Below, piece after piece: positions 48,836-61,220 of a stretch of DNA of 64,000 nucleotides. The stretch spans positions 4,437,947 to 4,501,946 of the forward strand of contig OU342811.1 of NCBI GenBank assembly GCA_910591455.2, in the 5' to 3' direction. The translations under genes and the position numbers were made by a program. Origin of the DNA: Pholis gunnellus. Lineage: Eukaryota; Chordata; Actinopteri; Perciformes; Pholidae. The notes beneath the pieces were generated by a model, which did no database searches, was not told where the DNA came from, and worked only from the letters and a program-made list of their open reading frames with translations. How positions within the stretch are numbered: position 1 is the stretch's first letter; the number at the start of each line of letters is the position of its first letter.

Positions 48836-50437
48836 AACAGATCATTTCCACTTCCTCATATTTTGTACTAGTACTTGATAATGTATAAGGTATAAGAGTC
48901 TCCTGAATGATGATGCTACGTAGATTAACATTCTTACTATTTCCATTGTTTGTGCACACATTGTAAAGCGTCAATATTGTATAACCTGTTTTTAGGTTTA
49001 TTTTGTAACATCTGCCTCTTGGGACTACAGATGAAAAATAGCCTCTAGGCTAACTGGCGCATTTACAGAAATGTTTTTATTAATGTGCACTGTCCCTTAT
49101 TAAATAAACCAATAAATAATATAAAAATACACACGCCCCCAGTGATGTCAATGGTCAGGCTCATTTCGTCTTACAGTAGCGCAACGGACCAAAACATGTT
49201 TTGCATTATAGTGAGTGAAAGTAAAATAGTTTACAACCACTATGTCAAGGAAAATTAGGAAGATATTAAAAATACGCTTTTATGTGATTCAAAGTTTTGA
49301 CATATATATCTTTTTTCAATGCCACAAAATCAATGTAAGCTTGAGACAGAAATGTCCTTGAAAGCACATGAGAATCAAATGTCATCACGTTTGCTGCAGA
49401 AAAACCACCATGGCCAGCAGTTCAGTGTCAATAAAGTCCAATCAACACACAAATACGTCACTGGTTAAAAAGGAGTGTGTTTGTATGTGAGTTCTTACTG
49501 GTAAAAGCTGTACACAAATAGTTGTAAATATGTAGCACAATAAAGAAATCAAAAGCGGCTACTTCTGGTTTCCCTCACTTTATTGTATTGACAAAAATAT
49601 AAGATTTTTATCCGTGAAACTTATTGAAAGAAGTGGAGATTTTATAATATTTGAAGATTAAACATTTACATATTCATAAAATTGGGAACCTAATGCCAAC
49701 AGAGAGTGTTGCATTGTGGGTAAGTTCAGTTCTCAGTCCACTTATAGCTTGTGTTTTCACTAAAACGTATGCAGCCAGAATCATTTGAGCTGTCCTGGCA
49801 TCACAGATAAAAGCCTTCGCAGAGTGGCTTCAGGTCCAAACCACAGACGGTGACGGTCAAGTTGGACTTTCTTTTTTTCCCAGCAGGGAATTATTGATTT
49901 GCATTTGTTCGCACAGCAATAGACACACAATGTCCAATCAGAATAATCCCCTCCACTGCTCCCTGGATGACTTTTGTTAAATGTTATAAAACATAGAAAG
50001 CCTGAGTCGATGTGGAGGAACACAAAGGAGTCCTGACTCGTAGATAACGCTGACATTTATTAAAGCAAACCTTGGGCTTAACTTGCCTTAAGCTCATTTC
50101 AATGGTTTCAGTGGACTTGTGTCAGCATGCTGTCAGAGATTGCTGCAGGCTGATGATCTTGAAATAAGCGCGATAAAAGACAATACTGCTTGTTTTTTTT
50201 ATATGTATAGTTTACAAAGTCTGCTTCTGTGAGAAGATAGAAAGGCGGAGAGAACAGAGGGCAGGAAGCCGGTGGTGAAGATAAGGATTGAAGAAAATAA
50301 GACTCGGAAAGGATTAGGAAGGGGAAAAGAAGCTCCACAACATGAAGGTCTTTCAAAAAGATAGAATGTGAATAAATTGAGTAGAGTGTGGGGTATAATG
50401 AGCTCCATTTGAATATCAGAACGTCAGCACTTTTCTT
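48836..50437. other. Non-coding stretch
   Basis: AT-rich; frames at 49781-50452 have no recognisable domain. Confidence 0.5.
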
Positions 50438-50448
50438 TTTGATTGGAT

Positions 50449-50726
50449 CCATCCATCCATCCAGTCTCCTCCTCTTATCCGGGGTCGGGTCGCGGTGGCA
50501 GCAGGCCAGACTTCCCTCTCGCCCGCAACATGTTCCAGCTCACACTGGGGGATCCCGAGGCGTTCCCAGGCCCAGGAGATATAATCCCTCCAGCGTGTTC
50601 TGGGTCTTCCCCGGGGTCTCCTCCCAGTTGGACGTGCCCGGAAAACCTCCAGTGGGAGGCGTCCAGGAGGCATCCTAATTAGATGCCCGAACCACCTCAG
50701 CTGTCGAAAGGAGTCAGCTGAGGTGG
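50449..50726 (-). mobile_element. 5'-truncated RTE-like LINE 3' end with target duplication
   Basis: The minus strand encodes QLRWFGHLIRMPPGRLP, TGRRPRGRPRTRWRDY and WERLGIP, the C-terminal end of a LINE reverse transcriptase common in teleosts, and finishes in GATG repeats. It is flanked by the identical 11-bp TTTGATTGGAT at 50438-50448 and 50727-50737. Its 5' end, next to the duplication, is a perfect 12-bp hairpin (50692-50703 with 50715-50726). Only the last part of the protein is present, so it is an inactive fragment. RTE-like is a tentative clade label. Confidence 0.82.
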
Positions 50727-50737
50727 TTTGATTGGAT

Positions 50738-52016
50738 GTTTTATTATAAATATGCACAGAAAAGGGGGAGAAGAAGTGTTTCCTGCAATCTCTGTGGGTT
50801 TCTGAAACACCAACAAAACCACATCGTGTTTCTCCCTGAGGACCACAAGTCCCCTGTCTGTGTACCATCCCCATTATAGATTCCACACTGTAAACCCTCA
50901 TGAGTCCGTCTGAATAATTAGCATGGTTTTGAGTACGCGAGTGCAGCTTTTTTTAAAGCGTTTGTAAACGGATCATTTTGCCAAATCAAAGTTAAAAGTG
51001 CCAGCACCTTCTGCAGTTTGTGTCTGCACGTGTCTCTGAAGTGTGAATCTTCTCACAGTGTGAGCGTGGGTGTGCATGCTGTAGTTTATTTTTACCTTTT
51101 GCCAGCATCCCATTAATATATTTCATACTGCAGCGCTCTCAGATCCTCCACGACAAAGCTCAGTGTGAAAATGTTGTCAAAGCCATGAGCCATCTGACAC
51201 TTTTACAGTGCACTGTGTGTTTAATCAAACCTCTGGAGTGTCAAGGAAGAAGAGAGAAAAAAGTACAACACATTTTTAGTGCCAACAGAATTTGAAATAT
51301 ATAGAATAACAGTTTGGCACGACACACATTTTACAGTTTTTTCTCCCTCGTACATATTTTTTACATTCAGGATGTTTACAGGGTTCAGTTTATCATAGAA
51401 TTGATTTGCAAAATGCATTTGTGTGGAATGACGAGAGCAAAACTCCTGATCTCAAGTGCAGGCTTGTTTTAATGGTCAGCACTGAACATAGAATATGATT
51501 TCCTATGTGCAGAATTATTCCCAGTGGATTCAAACACATCAAAGAGAATCACAGTTGCCCACTGAGCTCAAATCTCATGTGGGGATTTCTCATGGGCCAC
51601 ATTGTGTGTCTGCGTGTGTGTGTGTGTTTACACACCAGACTGTGTGGATTCAACTGTTCCTATGCGTTCTGACAGCATACATACGTGCAGAAATTGCTGG
51701 ATATTCCCAGGTGGCAGGAAGGTACGGTGCTGCATGTTCATCTGTGTGTGTGTTTGTAAGTATTATATAAAACTTCAAGTACTCTCTGAGCTGCAGTAGG
51801 TCCATTAATTCCCAGACGTGGATGGAAAAAGAAACTTCAGCTTACAGAAAGTCAAGTATACGTCATCAGTGGGTCACTTACATGTAAACTTTAAGGCACC
51901 ATGGCCCTCCAGTGTTGCCAGGAATTCTGTATGTGGTCATTTATCCTTTTGTATAATGAACAATTCTAAAAACCCTTTAATAATGAATGATCATCTTTGC
52001 TGAGATCTAATATTAC
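50738..52016. other. Non-coding stretch
   Basis: No gene or notable repeat beyond short GT runs near 51610 and 51745. Confidence 0.5.
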
Positions 52017-52075
52017 CAGTGGCGTCTGGTCAATAGAGGCCGCTAGGGCGCCTATTATATGATATATATATATAT
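52017..52075. mobile_element. Possible hAT-like terminus
   Basis: CAGTGGCGTCTGGTCAATAG followed by AGGCCGCTAGGGCGCC resembles a hAT end and runs into TA repeats. No opposite end found. Confidence 0.35.
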
Positions 52076-52499
52076 TATTATATTATACTGAATTCCCTGT
52101 GAGGGTGACACAAATAAGATGTCTTGACGTGTTTGTCAAAGTGTTATTTACTGCTTTTTTCGTGTTGGAATAAATATTTAACTGCAAAGTAGTAATGCGT
52201 GTTTTAAATCATAGATGTTTGCTGAAATTGATTGGATGTGGCTCAGCCCTAGAACATTTCCACCAGCCTCCACTGAATATTACACTTACTGTCACCACTC
52301 TCAACCTCTTATAAACAACTACACTAAATGAACGAAGTGTTTAAATGTTAAACTGTCATCTGGTATATTTATGCTCCGATGATTTTGATCTGGTGTGTGG
52401 TTCAGGTATGTTGTAACTGTTAGGGCTATAAATGTATCCAGACAATAAGTCTGGTTAGATGAAAGTTGCCTCAATTTATTCAGAAGCAACCCAAACAAT

Positions 52500-52586
52500 C
52501 TAACCTCTGACTACGTTGTAGAATTAATGTTGTTGTTTGTTTCATACCTACACCTTACCAAGTACTTCTGTTTCCTCAACCTGAAC
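52500..52586 (+). repeat. R3-like sequence leading into the minisatellite
   Basis: TACACCTTACCAAGTACTTC and TTCCTCAACCTGAACC read like diverged forms of the R3 phrase (CCTAAACCTAAC-type) and like the first units of the adjoining array. Confidence 0.45.
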
Positions 52587-52890
52587 CTGTTCCCTAAATC
52601 TTAATCAGGTTCTTCTGTTCCCTAAACGTTAATCAGGTTCTTCTGTTCCCTAAACCTTAATCAGGTTCTTCTGTTCCCTAAACGTTAATCAGGCTCTTCT
52701 GTTCCCTAAACCTTCATCAGGCTCTTCTGTTCCCTAAACCTTAATCAGGTTCTTCTGTTCCCTAAACGTTAATCAGGTTCTTCTGTTCCCTAAACGTTAA
52801 TCAGGTTCTTCTGTTCCCTAAACGTTAATCAGGCTCTTCTGTTCCCTAAACCTTCATCAGGTTCTTCTGTTCCCTAAATCTCACCAAGTA
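52587..52890. repeat. 28-bp minisatellite, ten exact registers plus a partial
   Basis: CTGTTCCCTAAA recurs every 28 bp from 52587 to 52867 with no length change. Units differ only at a few sites (CGTT or CCTT, TTAATC or TTCATC, GGTTC or GGCTC). The variant order is nearly the same in units 1-5 and 6-10, suggesting a 140-bp block duplication. Confidence 0.95.
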
Positions 52891-54689
52891 CCATGTACAT
52901 CTCTTGCTTAAACCGGTTAGATTTGTTGTGTAAGTACACCTAAAAACCTATGGATTTTATTCTCAAAAGACACTGTACATATAATGACTAGAGGGGTACT
53001 TCGAGCTTCAGAGTCATGAGGCATGTGGAACCACACTGCTGCTTTGTTACATTCGTAATATCTCTTGTAATGTTGTCCATTTAAGAATGAAAGAAATACC
53101 AACTTAACTGCTACACCTGCCATTGGTGACTGTACAAACTGTCGGGTAAATTGCCAAAAATCTAACTGCAGGGTTGAGGTTAGGTGAAGGAGGACCTGAT
53201 GTGAATTTGAATTGGAGCTCCAGCCTCAGTAACCTGGTGGGAGGGAACTTCGGCGTATCAGATCTCTCAGTGATATCCCATCATGCCGAGGATTACTGGA
53301 GTTAAATTCTTCCGCTCACTGAAGATAATGAAGGGGAGATAATTGAGAATACCGGGGCGTACTGTAGATGACGGGCTGAGACTGGAGACGGCTGTGTAGC
53401 TGATAGATTGAGGTGAAACCGATGAAGTAGGAGTGGAGGGGCAGATGGAGGGATGCCCGCTGTCCCAGCAGGGATGAGAGGAACCCCGTAGCGTGAGTTT
53501 TCACACCAGCTTGTTTGTTTATGTGCCATTTGTTTGTTCACTCTTGTCTTTTATTTCCCGTTGTACTGGGAGGCTTTGATGGAGAAATGGCACATCTGCT
53601 CCAACCTCTCTCTTTGCTCCCCCTCCCTCACTCTTTTTTTTTTTATAATTGTATTGGTCTGTCTGTGCCTCTCCTCTTCTTTCTCTCTCTGTCCCTGACT
53701 TTTACATTATTTTAAAATGTTTGCACTTTTACATAAAATGAGTACTTCATGATGTATTTAGTTTGACAGATTTTTATCTTTAGTACAGCAACAACCGCAA
53801 CATTCTTAATTGCCGAGTTTTTTGGAGGGTTTGCCCAGCCCGGGCACTAAAGTAGATACCTTTCATATTTAAGAAAATTTGCTAAAAATTAACAAAATTA
53901 GCCCAAATGTCGCTGCTAAAGAACACACTGCTTGAAGAGGTTCTGGATGTTCTGTGTTTGCAGTGGATGTTTGAAACGTCTCATTTCATTTACACAACTG
54001 TGGCTTTTTGGGTCGGAGTCATAAAGGTTGAGAGCTGTAAAAAGAGAAAGTGGGAGGGAGGGAGGGAGGGAAAGAAAGTCGACCGCAACAGAGAGAGAGA
54101 GATAAAAGAAGTCATTTTAACTCACACAACAACCTCAAAATGATGACACGCACTTTTAGCACATCTGCGGGGTCTCACAGAAGAGGCTTGCTTGAAAGTT
54201 AATTGATGAATTATTGATTGGTAATGTGAGTTGATTGGAGAGGGCATGCTCTCTGTGGGGAATGCAATGGTAACCATAGCAGCAGAGGTTGCTCGTAGTG
54301 CTGCGTTACCAGTAACAGTAACTCACCGGTGAAACGGACCTAACCACCACGATTGATCTGGTGCTTGCTCTTCTGCTACTTGTCCGCTCTTCTTTAAAGC
54401 AGAATTTACTGGTTTGCACACATCAATAGAACAAGTGTCTGAAGAAAACTACTCCACTTCATCACGCATCATAAAAGGTCAAACCAGCCCCGTTACATTC
54501 AAGCCTGGAGTGTTTGATGAACTAAGTTGTTGCTGACCTTGAAGACTCGAAGTCCGGTGTGCTCAAAAGAATCCCACAGCGCTACTGTTTCAACATCAAA
54601 GACGACATTAATTCATCTGGGCACTCACATGAAATCCTGGTAGTACATATCAGAATACGGTCTATTGCCAAGAACGTTTCACGTATTAT
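52891..54689. other. Non-coding stretch
   Basis: Short T-runs and GGGA repeats (about 54050-54070); no gene recognised. Confidence 0.5.
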
Positions 54690-55178
54690 ACTGTATATAA
54701 GAAGTGGACGTCGTCATCATGCCGTTTTCAAGCCTTGAGTTCGACGATTTCGCCGTCGCCATCTTGGATTACGGCTGCCGCCATTTCATTTTCTTCGCTA
54801 CCAATGAACAGAAGTTAGCATATTTGGAATGTGGAGGATTGACGTAGCCGTATACTGTCAATCACAGTAAGCCCACCCTAAAGCATACTCTGTTTTATGG
54901 TCTGTTTGACTCTAAATGGACCATCATTTACTAAATGATCATCACGCTGTGTTGAAGAAGACTTGAAACTAGAGATTGAGACCATAAACTCATGTTTACA
55001 ATGTTTACTGAGGGAATAAATCAAGAGAGAAGGAGAGTCATTTTCTCATAGACTTCTATACAACCACACTTCTTTTTGCAACCAGAACAGTCGCCTCCTG
55101 CTGGTCAGTAGAGAGAATGCAAGTTTTTAGACACTTCCTTATTGGATTCATTCGGCAGAACCGGAGGTTGCCGCCTGC
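54690..55178 (+). repeat. Dispersed repeat R1, copy D
   Basis: Begins ACTGTATATAAGAAGTGGAC and ends CCGGAGGTTGCCGCCTG. Contains all R1 landmarks plus the ACTTCTTTTTGCAACCAGA insertion shared with copy B. Confidence 0.85.
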
Positions 55179-55561
55179 ACGAGACACAACAAACAACGCG
55201 GTCCATGGTTCTGAAACGGCTATAAAATAATCGCTCCAGTCTGTTAATAATTGTATTGTTTTTGCCATTTTACTACTGATCCATGAAGCTTAAAAAGGGG
55301 GCAACCTACAACACACACACTGCCACATCTAGATGCAAGATTAACACAGACATTGAAATAAGCAGGCTCAGATTAAACCCTCTAATCTGACACTGAAATT
55401 TACACACAACAGGCACATATGCAGTCAATGGGAGTGGCTGATGGTGACCAATATTGTTTGGCTTGTTTAAAGTATACATTTTGATTAAAAAAACACAGAT
55501 ACAGTTCAGGCTTTGATTCATAAAACCAAGTAGTTGTGTTGCCTAGACCTATAACCAAAAG

Positions 55562-55675
55562 GTATATATATATATACAGTATATATATATATACTGTATA
55601 TATATACAGTATATATATATACTGTATATATATACAGTACCTATTTGGTATATATATCTTTTTATATGTATATAT
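55562..55675. repeat. Palindromic (TA)n array
   Basis: TATA runs alternate with ACAGTATATA and its complement TATATACTGT several times, so the block can fold into cruciforms. It yields Tyr/Ile-rich spurious frames on both strands. Confidence 0.9.
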
Positions 55676-56810
55676 ATCTTTCCCTGCTTTCTACTCCCTG
55701 TTTGATCTTTTCGTTCTCCTCCTTTTACAGTCTTTAGCTCACTCTTCCCTTCTAATCTTTCTTCTCCTTTTTTGTATTTCTTCATCCCTCTTTATCCTCC
55801 ATTCTCTCTTTCACACCGCCCCCTCCTCGCACTTGCCCCTTTCCTACCTCCCTCTTATCTCCCTTCTTCCCTCCACACCATTGTCCTCATCTTCCGTCTC
55901 CTCTGCTCTCAGGGTGGGAGATAAACCCACAGAGTGCTAATCTGTAGCTAAATAGGCAGCTGATCCCTTTAAAAAGCCATGCTACGGAGGGGAGGAGAGT
56001 GTTTACATGGCCTCCAGCAAATGTGCTGCACCACTGGGAAATTAATTAGCCGGCCCAACTCTCAGATGCTTCCAATCCTCCCCATTTTCCCCCTCTCTCC
56101 AAGTTATCTCTCCTATTCCCTCTATACATGCACACTCCCTGTCTCCGGATGTTTCTCTCTCTCTCTCTCTCTCTCTCTCCCCATCTAAGGATTTCTTTTT
56201 TTTAATTAAGATATAGCAAATTCAGAAAAGCGGAGAGGTAATGGCACATTTCAAAGCTGAGAGAAAGTTTTGCACGCTCTTGAAGATGAATTTTTCGCAT
56301 TATTCAAATAAATAATGGGATAAACAGTGAGGTTCCACAGGTTTGGCACAGTCTGTTCTAAACTAATCAATTCTCAAATGACACGCTCCACTTTTCATGT
56401 AGATGTGTTTTCCTTTGATGTAGATTTGTTTGTTTGCATTTGTCAAGTGTAATAAGAGTTTTGTGAGGTGTGTCTGAGGAGTCGACATTCTGAATAATTT
56501 GGCGAGTCTCACTCTCTGGTGCACTCTAGGTTTCTTCTCTCTGTCATCACTTTCTTTTTTTATCTATCAATGCTGCTATCTGTCTCCGTCTGCCCCCCAA
56601 ATGTCAGCTGTGTGTGTCGAGATGAGTGAGCAAAGTACATGGAGACTGTGGTGGTGCGATATGTATATTCTCTTTAGTGTGTGTAACCCAAAGGGAACTG
56701 ATCACAAAGTGTGTGTGTTTATGCAATGTTCAATCACAACCCAGTCACCAGGAAAATTGGGTTGGCATTGTTGCTCTGCAAACCACGGATACATTGAATT
56801 CAATGACGTG
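55676..56810. other. Non-coding stretch
   Basis: Pyrimidine-rich 55676-55910; (CT)n at 56154-56179. No gene recognised. Confidence 0.5.
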
Positions 56811-57120
56811 CAGTGAGGTTCGTGGCTGGTGAGGCACTGACACTTTCAGAGGCAGATTTACAAATATATGAACCCAATAGAGTAGCTTACTACATAGTTG
56901 ATTCAATCGGGAGCGTCTGCGCCGCGATCTGTCTGCACATAGTTTTATTTTGAAAAATGACCGGATGCTCTATCCCTTTTCGGTGTCTGACTTCCTGTCT
57001 GGGTCAATCTGCTCTGTGCAGCTTGACATGACTTCAGCGCGGGTCCGTCAAAAATAGACCCTCGCGCCCCCTTCAGTGAGGCAGAGGTACTGTTTGCTCC
57101 CCTCTGTGCTTTTTCACTGC
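56811..57120. mobile_element. Possible hAT-like fragment
   Basis: CAGTGAGGTTCGTGGCTGG and TGAGGCACTGAC resemble a recurrent fish hAT terminus. The right limit is uncertain and no coding region is present. Confidence 0.35.
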
Positions 57121-57239
57121 GGTTTCTGTCAGATCAGCAAGACTGAATATGTTCACACACGTGAAATACAATACATGACCTATTCTATGGAAAGAGGACA
57201 TATAATATAAGTGCAAATATTACAGTGGTCCCAAACAAT

Positions 57240-57670
57240 GAGAAAGCAAAAGGCACGGGTTCAACCCAGTCCTTTTAAGGTCGGGTGAGAGGGGTCGATT
57301 ACACACAGGACTTTCACCCAGGAGAACATTGTTGAACATTGTTGTGCTTGTTACATAACGTCGCCCTAGTTACCCCGTAGCATTGTGCATCTCTGCAAGC
57401 GTGACATATGTATGTCGTTTCAGAAATGTCCACATAGAATGTAGAGCAAGTATCACTCTGTGCTCATCAAATACTGTGGCTTTGTCAGTGCAGCCTCAGC
57501 ATTGGAGGTCGACTCTCGTGACTGGTAGTATCGCCACCTCAGTCGTTAGTCATGTGACTCGGTAGTATGGTTAGTCCAGTGAGTCAGCTGATTTGCTAAC
57601 TGCCACCGTGATTGTTCACTAAAGCTAACCAAGTGGTTGTATTGCCTAAAGCTAACCTCCCGTGAAAACG
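57240..57670 (+). repeat. R3 repeat, longer copy
   Basis: GGTTCAACCCAGTCC, then CTTTCACCCAGGAGAACATT, and at the far end AACCAAGTGGTTGTATTGCC and TAAAGCTAACC, the order seen at 38865-39015. No ends recognised. Confidence 0.5.
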
Positions 57671-60084
57671 TAAGTTTACTTAGAGGTACCTAGTGCGTCG
57701 AACTCTGACGCAAAGGGAAACTGACCAAGCCAGGAGTTTAAAGTGACGATGTTTTGCACAGAAACATACAATGCCAACATTTCTTCTGCTGACTGGGTTG
57801 TCAATCATCACGCAGCCGGTTAAGTTTAGTAATGTTCTGACAATGTGACTTATTGTTGGTTGACTTTTCTGCTCAGGGCCCATGAGAGCAAGGTATTTGT
57901 CAGAAGTTTGAGCTCTCTGCTGGACGCAGCTGGGAAGTCTTAAAATGATTTGTTTGGCTGAAATTGTCTCGAGGCTCCTGGACACAAAAGGTTATTTTGT
58001 CCTTCCAGCCAGCTGTCCATCTTAAATGAGTGCTCTCAAGTTTCTACCATAAACAACTCCCCTGTGGTTCAAAGACATAGTCTATGTCAGTGTGTGTGTG
58101 CATTATATGGCCACATTTTTAATATACATATTAGAGATATGCTGATGACCATCTGTAGACAAACTATAGACACAGTACGTATTTAAAACACAGTTTTGGA
58201 GATCAACTCAATGCAGTGGTCTGGTACGCTATTATTTCAGAAACGACTAAACAAACCCCCAAAATGATGAGACACTCAAATAGATTTATTTTCATTTTAT
58301 GATTTTGTAATGATTTACTGACAATTCAACAGCCATATGTGTGAGGCTATTAACACAAACTTGCAGGTAAACAGATACATACTTATGAGAACATGCATTT
58401 TGTATTGAATAACAATTTAAATTAATTTTGATCACTTTGTTTTTAGAGTCTTCTTCTGTTTATCAGTCAACAAAAACTGCAATAAATTCCCTTTGATCCA
58501 ATATTGTAAAAAAAAAAAGTTTAAAGGCCCGATAGCGAACATATTGTCAAAGAGGACATAAACAACAGAGTGCAGTACAAAAGCGACATGCAGCCAGTTC
58601 TTTTAAAAAGTGCAAAATCTGAGATTGCGGCCTTTCGATTGCCTCTCAACGGTTCTCAACATGTCAACAGCGAGCTAACGCAGCTAACAAAGGCTTGACA
58701 GAGCTAACCATGTTGACCTGAGGGCCAACCGGAGGGTGGGTGCTCCGCTTCTGCAATGACGCTGTCAGCATTGTCAATATTGCGCCGCTTCTGCCGGCCG
58801 CAGCATGTAGGTCCCCTACATGTCATTTTTGGAAGACAAAAAAACGACATGAGAAATGCTTCGCTGCAGTGCCTGGTGCATCAATGCGCACAGCTTCTCT
58901 CTTCATGGGGAGACGCACTGACTCAGCGGGGTCACTGCAGGTATGTAATGAACTAAAAATAAATCGCAAAAAACTGTTGAAATCAGAGAACGTCAGTAAA
59001 AACATTCCTCTTTCATCACGTATTTTTTCACCCACCCACATATGTGTTCTCTGCCAACGCAGAGGCGTATAGTTCGACCCGAGCCCGGTCTATGCGGCAC
59101 CAAATCCGTCCCGAATCAAGTCAGCGTGTTGGGGACTGCTGACCCTCACTCCTCCTAGACGTTGTCACACAGATGATTGCAATCAGATGCAAAATAAAGA
59201 GGGAAACTGCAAAACTTTATGGGTGCGTTTGCGCTGTAATATCATTGGTGCTATATTTTTCAGAACTTAAGACGAGGCGGATAGTGGATGCAAGTGATTT
59301 GCATGTCATGGTGCTATCGGCGGCTGCAGTTTATTCTTTGTGAATTTGCCACAGAGCGTTTTGGTGCGGTGCAAATACAGCCACAGAGGAGACGCTGCAC
59401 AGTCTGGCATTGGGGGCCAAACAACAGGAACATTTTGTCTGAGAGGGTTAAATCTGTTTTAACCGTCCAGACTTCAGATCCTAAACATTCATCTCCACGC
59501 CGTCTTCGCCAGTTTGTCTAGTGTGCAGAAGTATGTTAGATCCACTCAAGTTGCACCATTGTTGTAAGCATTAACTTCAGTGCCCTTCATCCACTGACTT
59601 TAGCTCTTACTATTAGATAATCTTGCCGATTAAGGGGGAGCAGCAAGAGCGAGAGAAGCACCGCTGAGTAAACAGCTTGAGTGTCGTGTTTAATTTACCC
59701 TCCACTTAAGCTTATCCTCCTCCTCTCCTCGCACTCTAACAGACCTGTGCTCCGCCCGACGGTGTGTTTGTGTCATTACTTACTCCAATGTTTGTGTCTG
59801 GCAGGTTAGCATGGTATCCTCACCTGTGCTGTCCCTGTCATAGACTGAAGGGGACACTTTTAACAGCTGGTGGCGAGATGAACAGCCAGGGGTAAACAAA
59901 GAGCAATTCTGAGGGCCTTAATATTATTTACGACCTTTTTGTTTATGATTTATCTCAATGAAACTTCCTAAATTAATACATTTTAACCAAGCAAGTCTTG
60001 GATACAAATACCATGAATGCCAAGAAATAATCTTATAATAAAGTAATAATGTTCAAAAAGTATTTCTTTTGCTGTTTTCATAAA
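57671..60084. other. Non-coding stretch
   Basis: A GC-richer island (58690-58940) has a 110-codon frame (58740-59072) and CAGGTATGTAA at 58939. I do not recognise the translation and see no supporting exon structure. Confidence 0.45.
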
Positions 60085-60315
60085 AATGTTGGTGCAGAAT
60101 TTTAGATTGAAGCTCCTTTGTTGTCCAAAATCTATTCAACACATCAGGGATCCACACTGTTGCACATGTTCCTTCATCACCATGAACGCACACACTGTAG
60201 TTTATTTGGACTCAATACCACATATATCGTCCTGCTGCCATAAATACTCACGAAAACACCAAATGTGGATTAATCCGCCACTCAAAATAGTTCCCAACAA
60301 ATACACTTTTTATTC
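60085..60315 (+). repeat. Dispersed repeat R2, copy B
   Basis: Same block order and orientation as 26190-26395 (GTTGCACATGTTCCTTCATC, CATGAACGCACACACTGTAG, ATAAATACTCAC, CCCAACAAAT). Confidence 0.7.
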
Positions 60316-60975
60316 TTTTTTGAGTAATGTTTGCTGAACACGGTAGTGTCCACCTATTTGTGGAAATGAACGATTTTTCAAGTTTTATATTCATGACCCA
60401 ATTCAACAGCCAACTCGACTCGGTTCTAAGAGAAACAGTGTATAAGAACTATAAATCTTATTGCTAACTTAGAATATCAGCCTAAAGGTCATTCAAACCC
60501 ATCTAGCACTGAGCCTCCACACCCAATCCAAAACTTTTATAATCCGCAGTATTATTTTTCCGCAGCTGTGTCGAACAATAGAATAATGACTCATGTGTAA
60601 TATCATTTCTCAGACATCAATGTTGTAATTCTGTTAATACCTTCACTCAACAATATGATAATCGATTGATTCATTTGGTCTCCCAGATTAGTGTCCTGTT
60701 TGACAAACCAAATAAAGATTACAATGACAACAAACATAAACATCTGGGGTTGTAAAGCAAAACTTGTTCGTGATAGTGAATAATCTCAACGTATCGTATT
60801 TGGTCCTCGATGTGAAAAGGCCTTAATATAAAAGCAGCTTCAGCACAATAAACACACATCAGTAACTTCTCAGTGAGTCACTGCAGACAGACACAACATC
60901 TACCAGTGACAGTGATTGAGTTGTGTTGGAGCTGCTGAGCTGAAACAGCTGCCCGCCTTTCGGTTGATAGTCTGG

Positions 60976-61220
60976 GCACACACACGCGGACACACACACA
61001 CACGCAGACACACACACACACGCAGACACACACACACGCAGACACACACACACACGCAGACACACACACACGCAGACACACACACACACACACACACGCA
61101 GACACACACACACACACGCAGACACACACACACACACACACACGCAGACACACACACACACACACGCAGACACACACACAGGCAGACACACACACATGCA
61201 GCCACACACACACACACACA
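60976..61220. repeat. Compound (CA)n / GCAGACA minisatellite
   Basis: CA runs of varying length are separated by GCAGACA about ten times. It produces Cys-Val and His-Thr frames on both strands that are not genes. Confidence 0.95.

Noticed and set aside
50416..50901. 161-codon minus-strand ORF as a host gene
   Set aside because: Its recognisable core is the C-terminus of a LINE reverse transcriptase, bounded by an 11-bp target duplication.
52587..52890. Regular 28-bp repeats, a typical CRISPR repeat length
   Set aside because: The units are head to tail with no spacers, no leader and no cas genes, and the surrounding DNA is vertebrate.
58740..59072. Coding exon with donor CAGGTATGTAA at 58939
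   Set aside because: The translation is unrecognised, there is no acceptor or neighbouring exon, and GC-richer repeats often give such frames.
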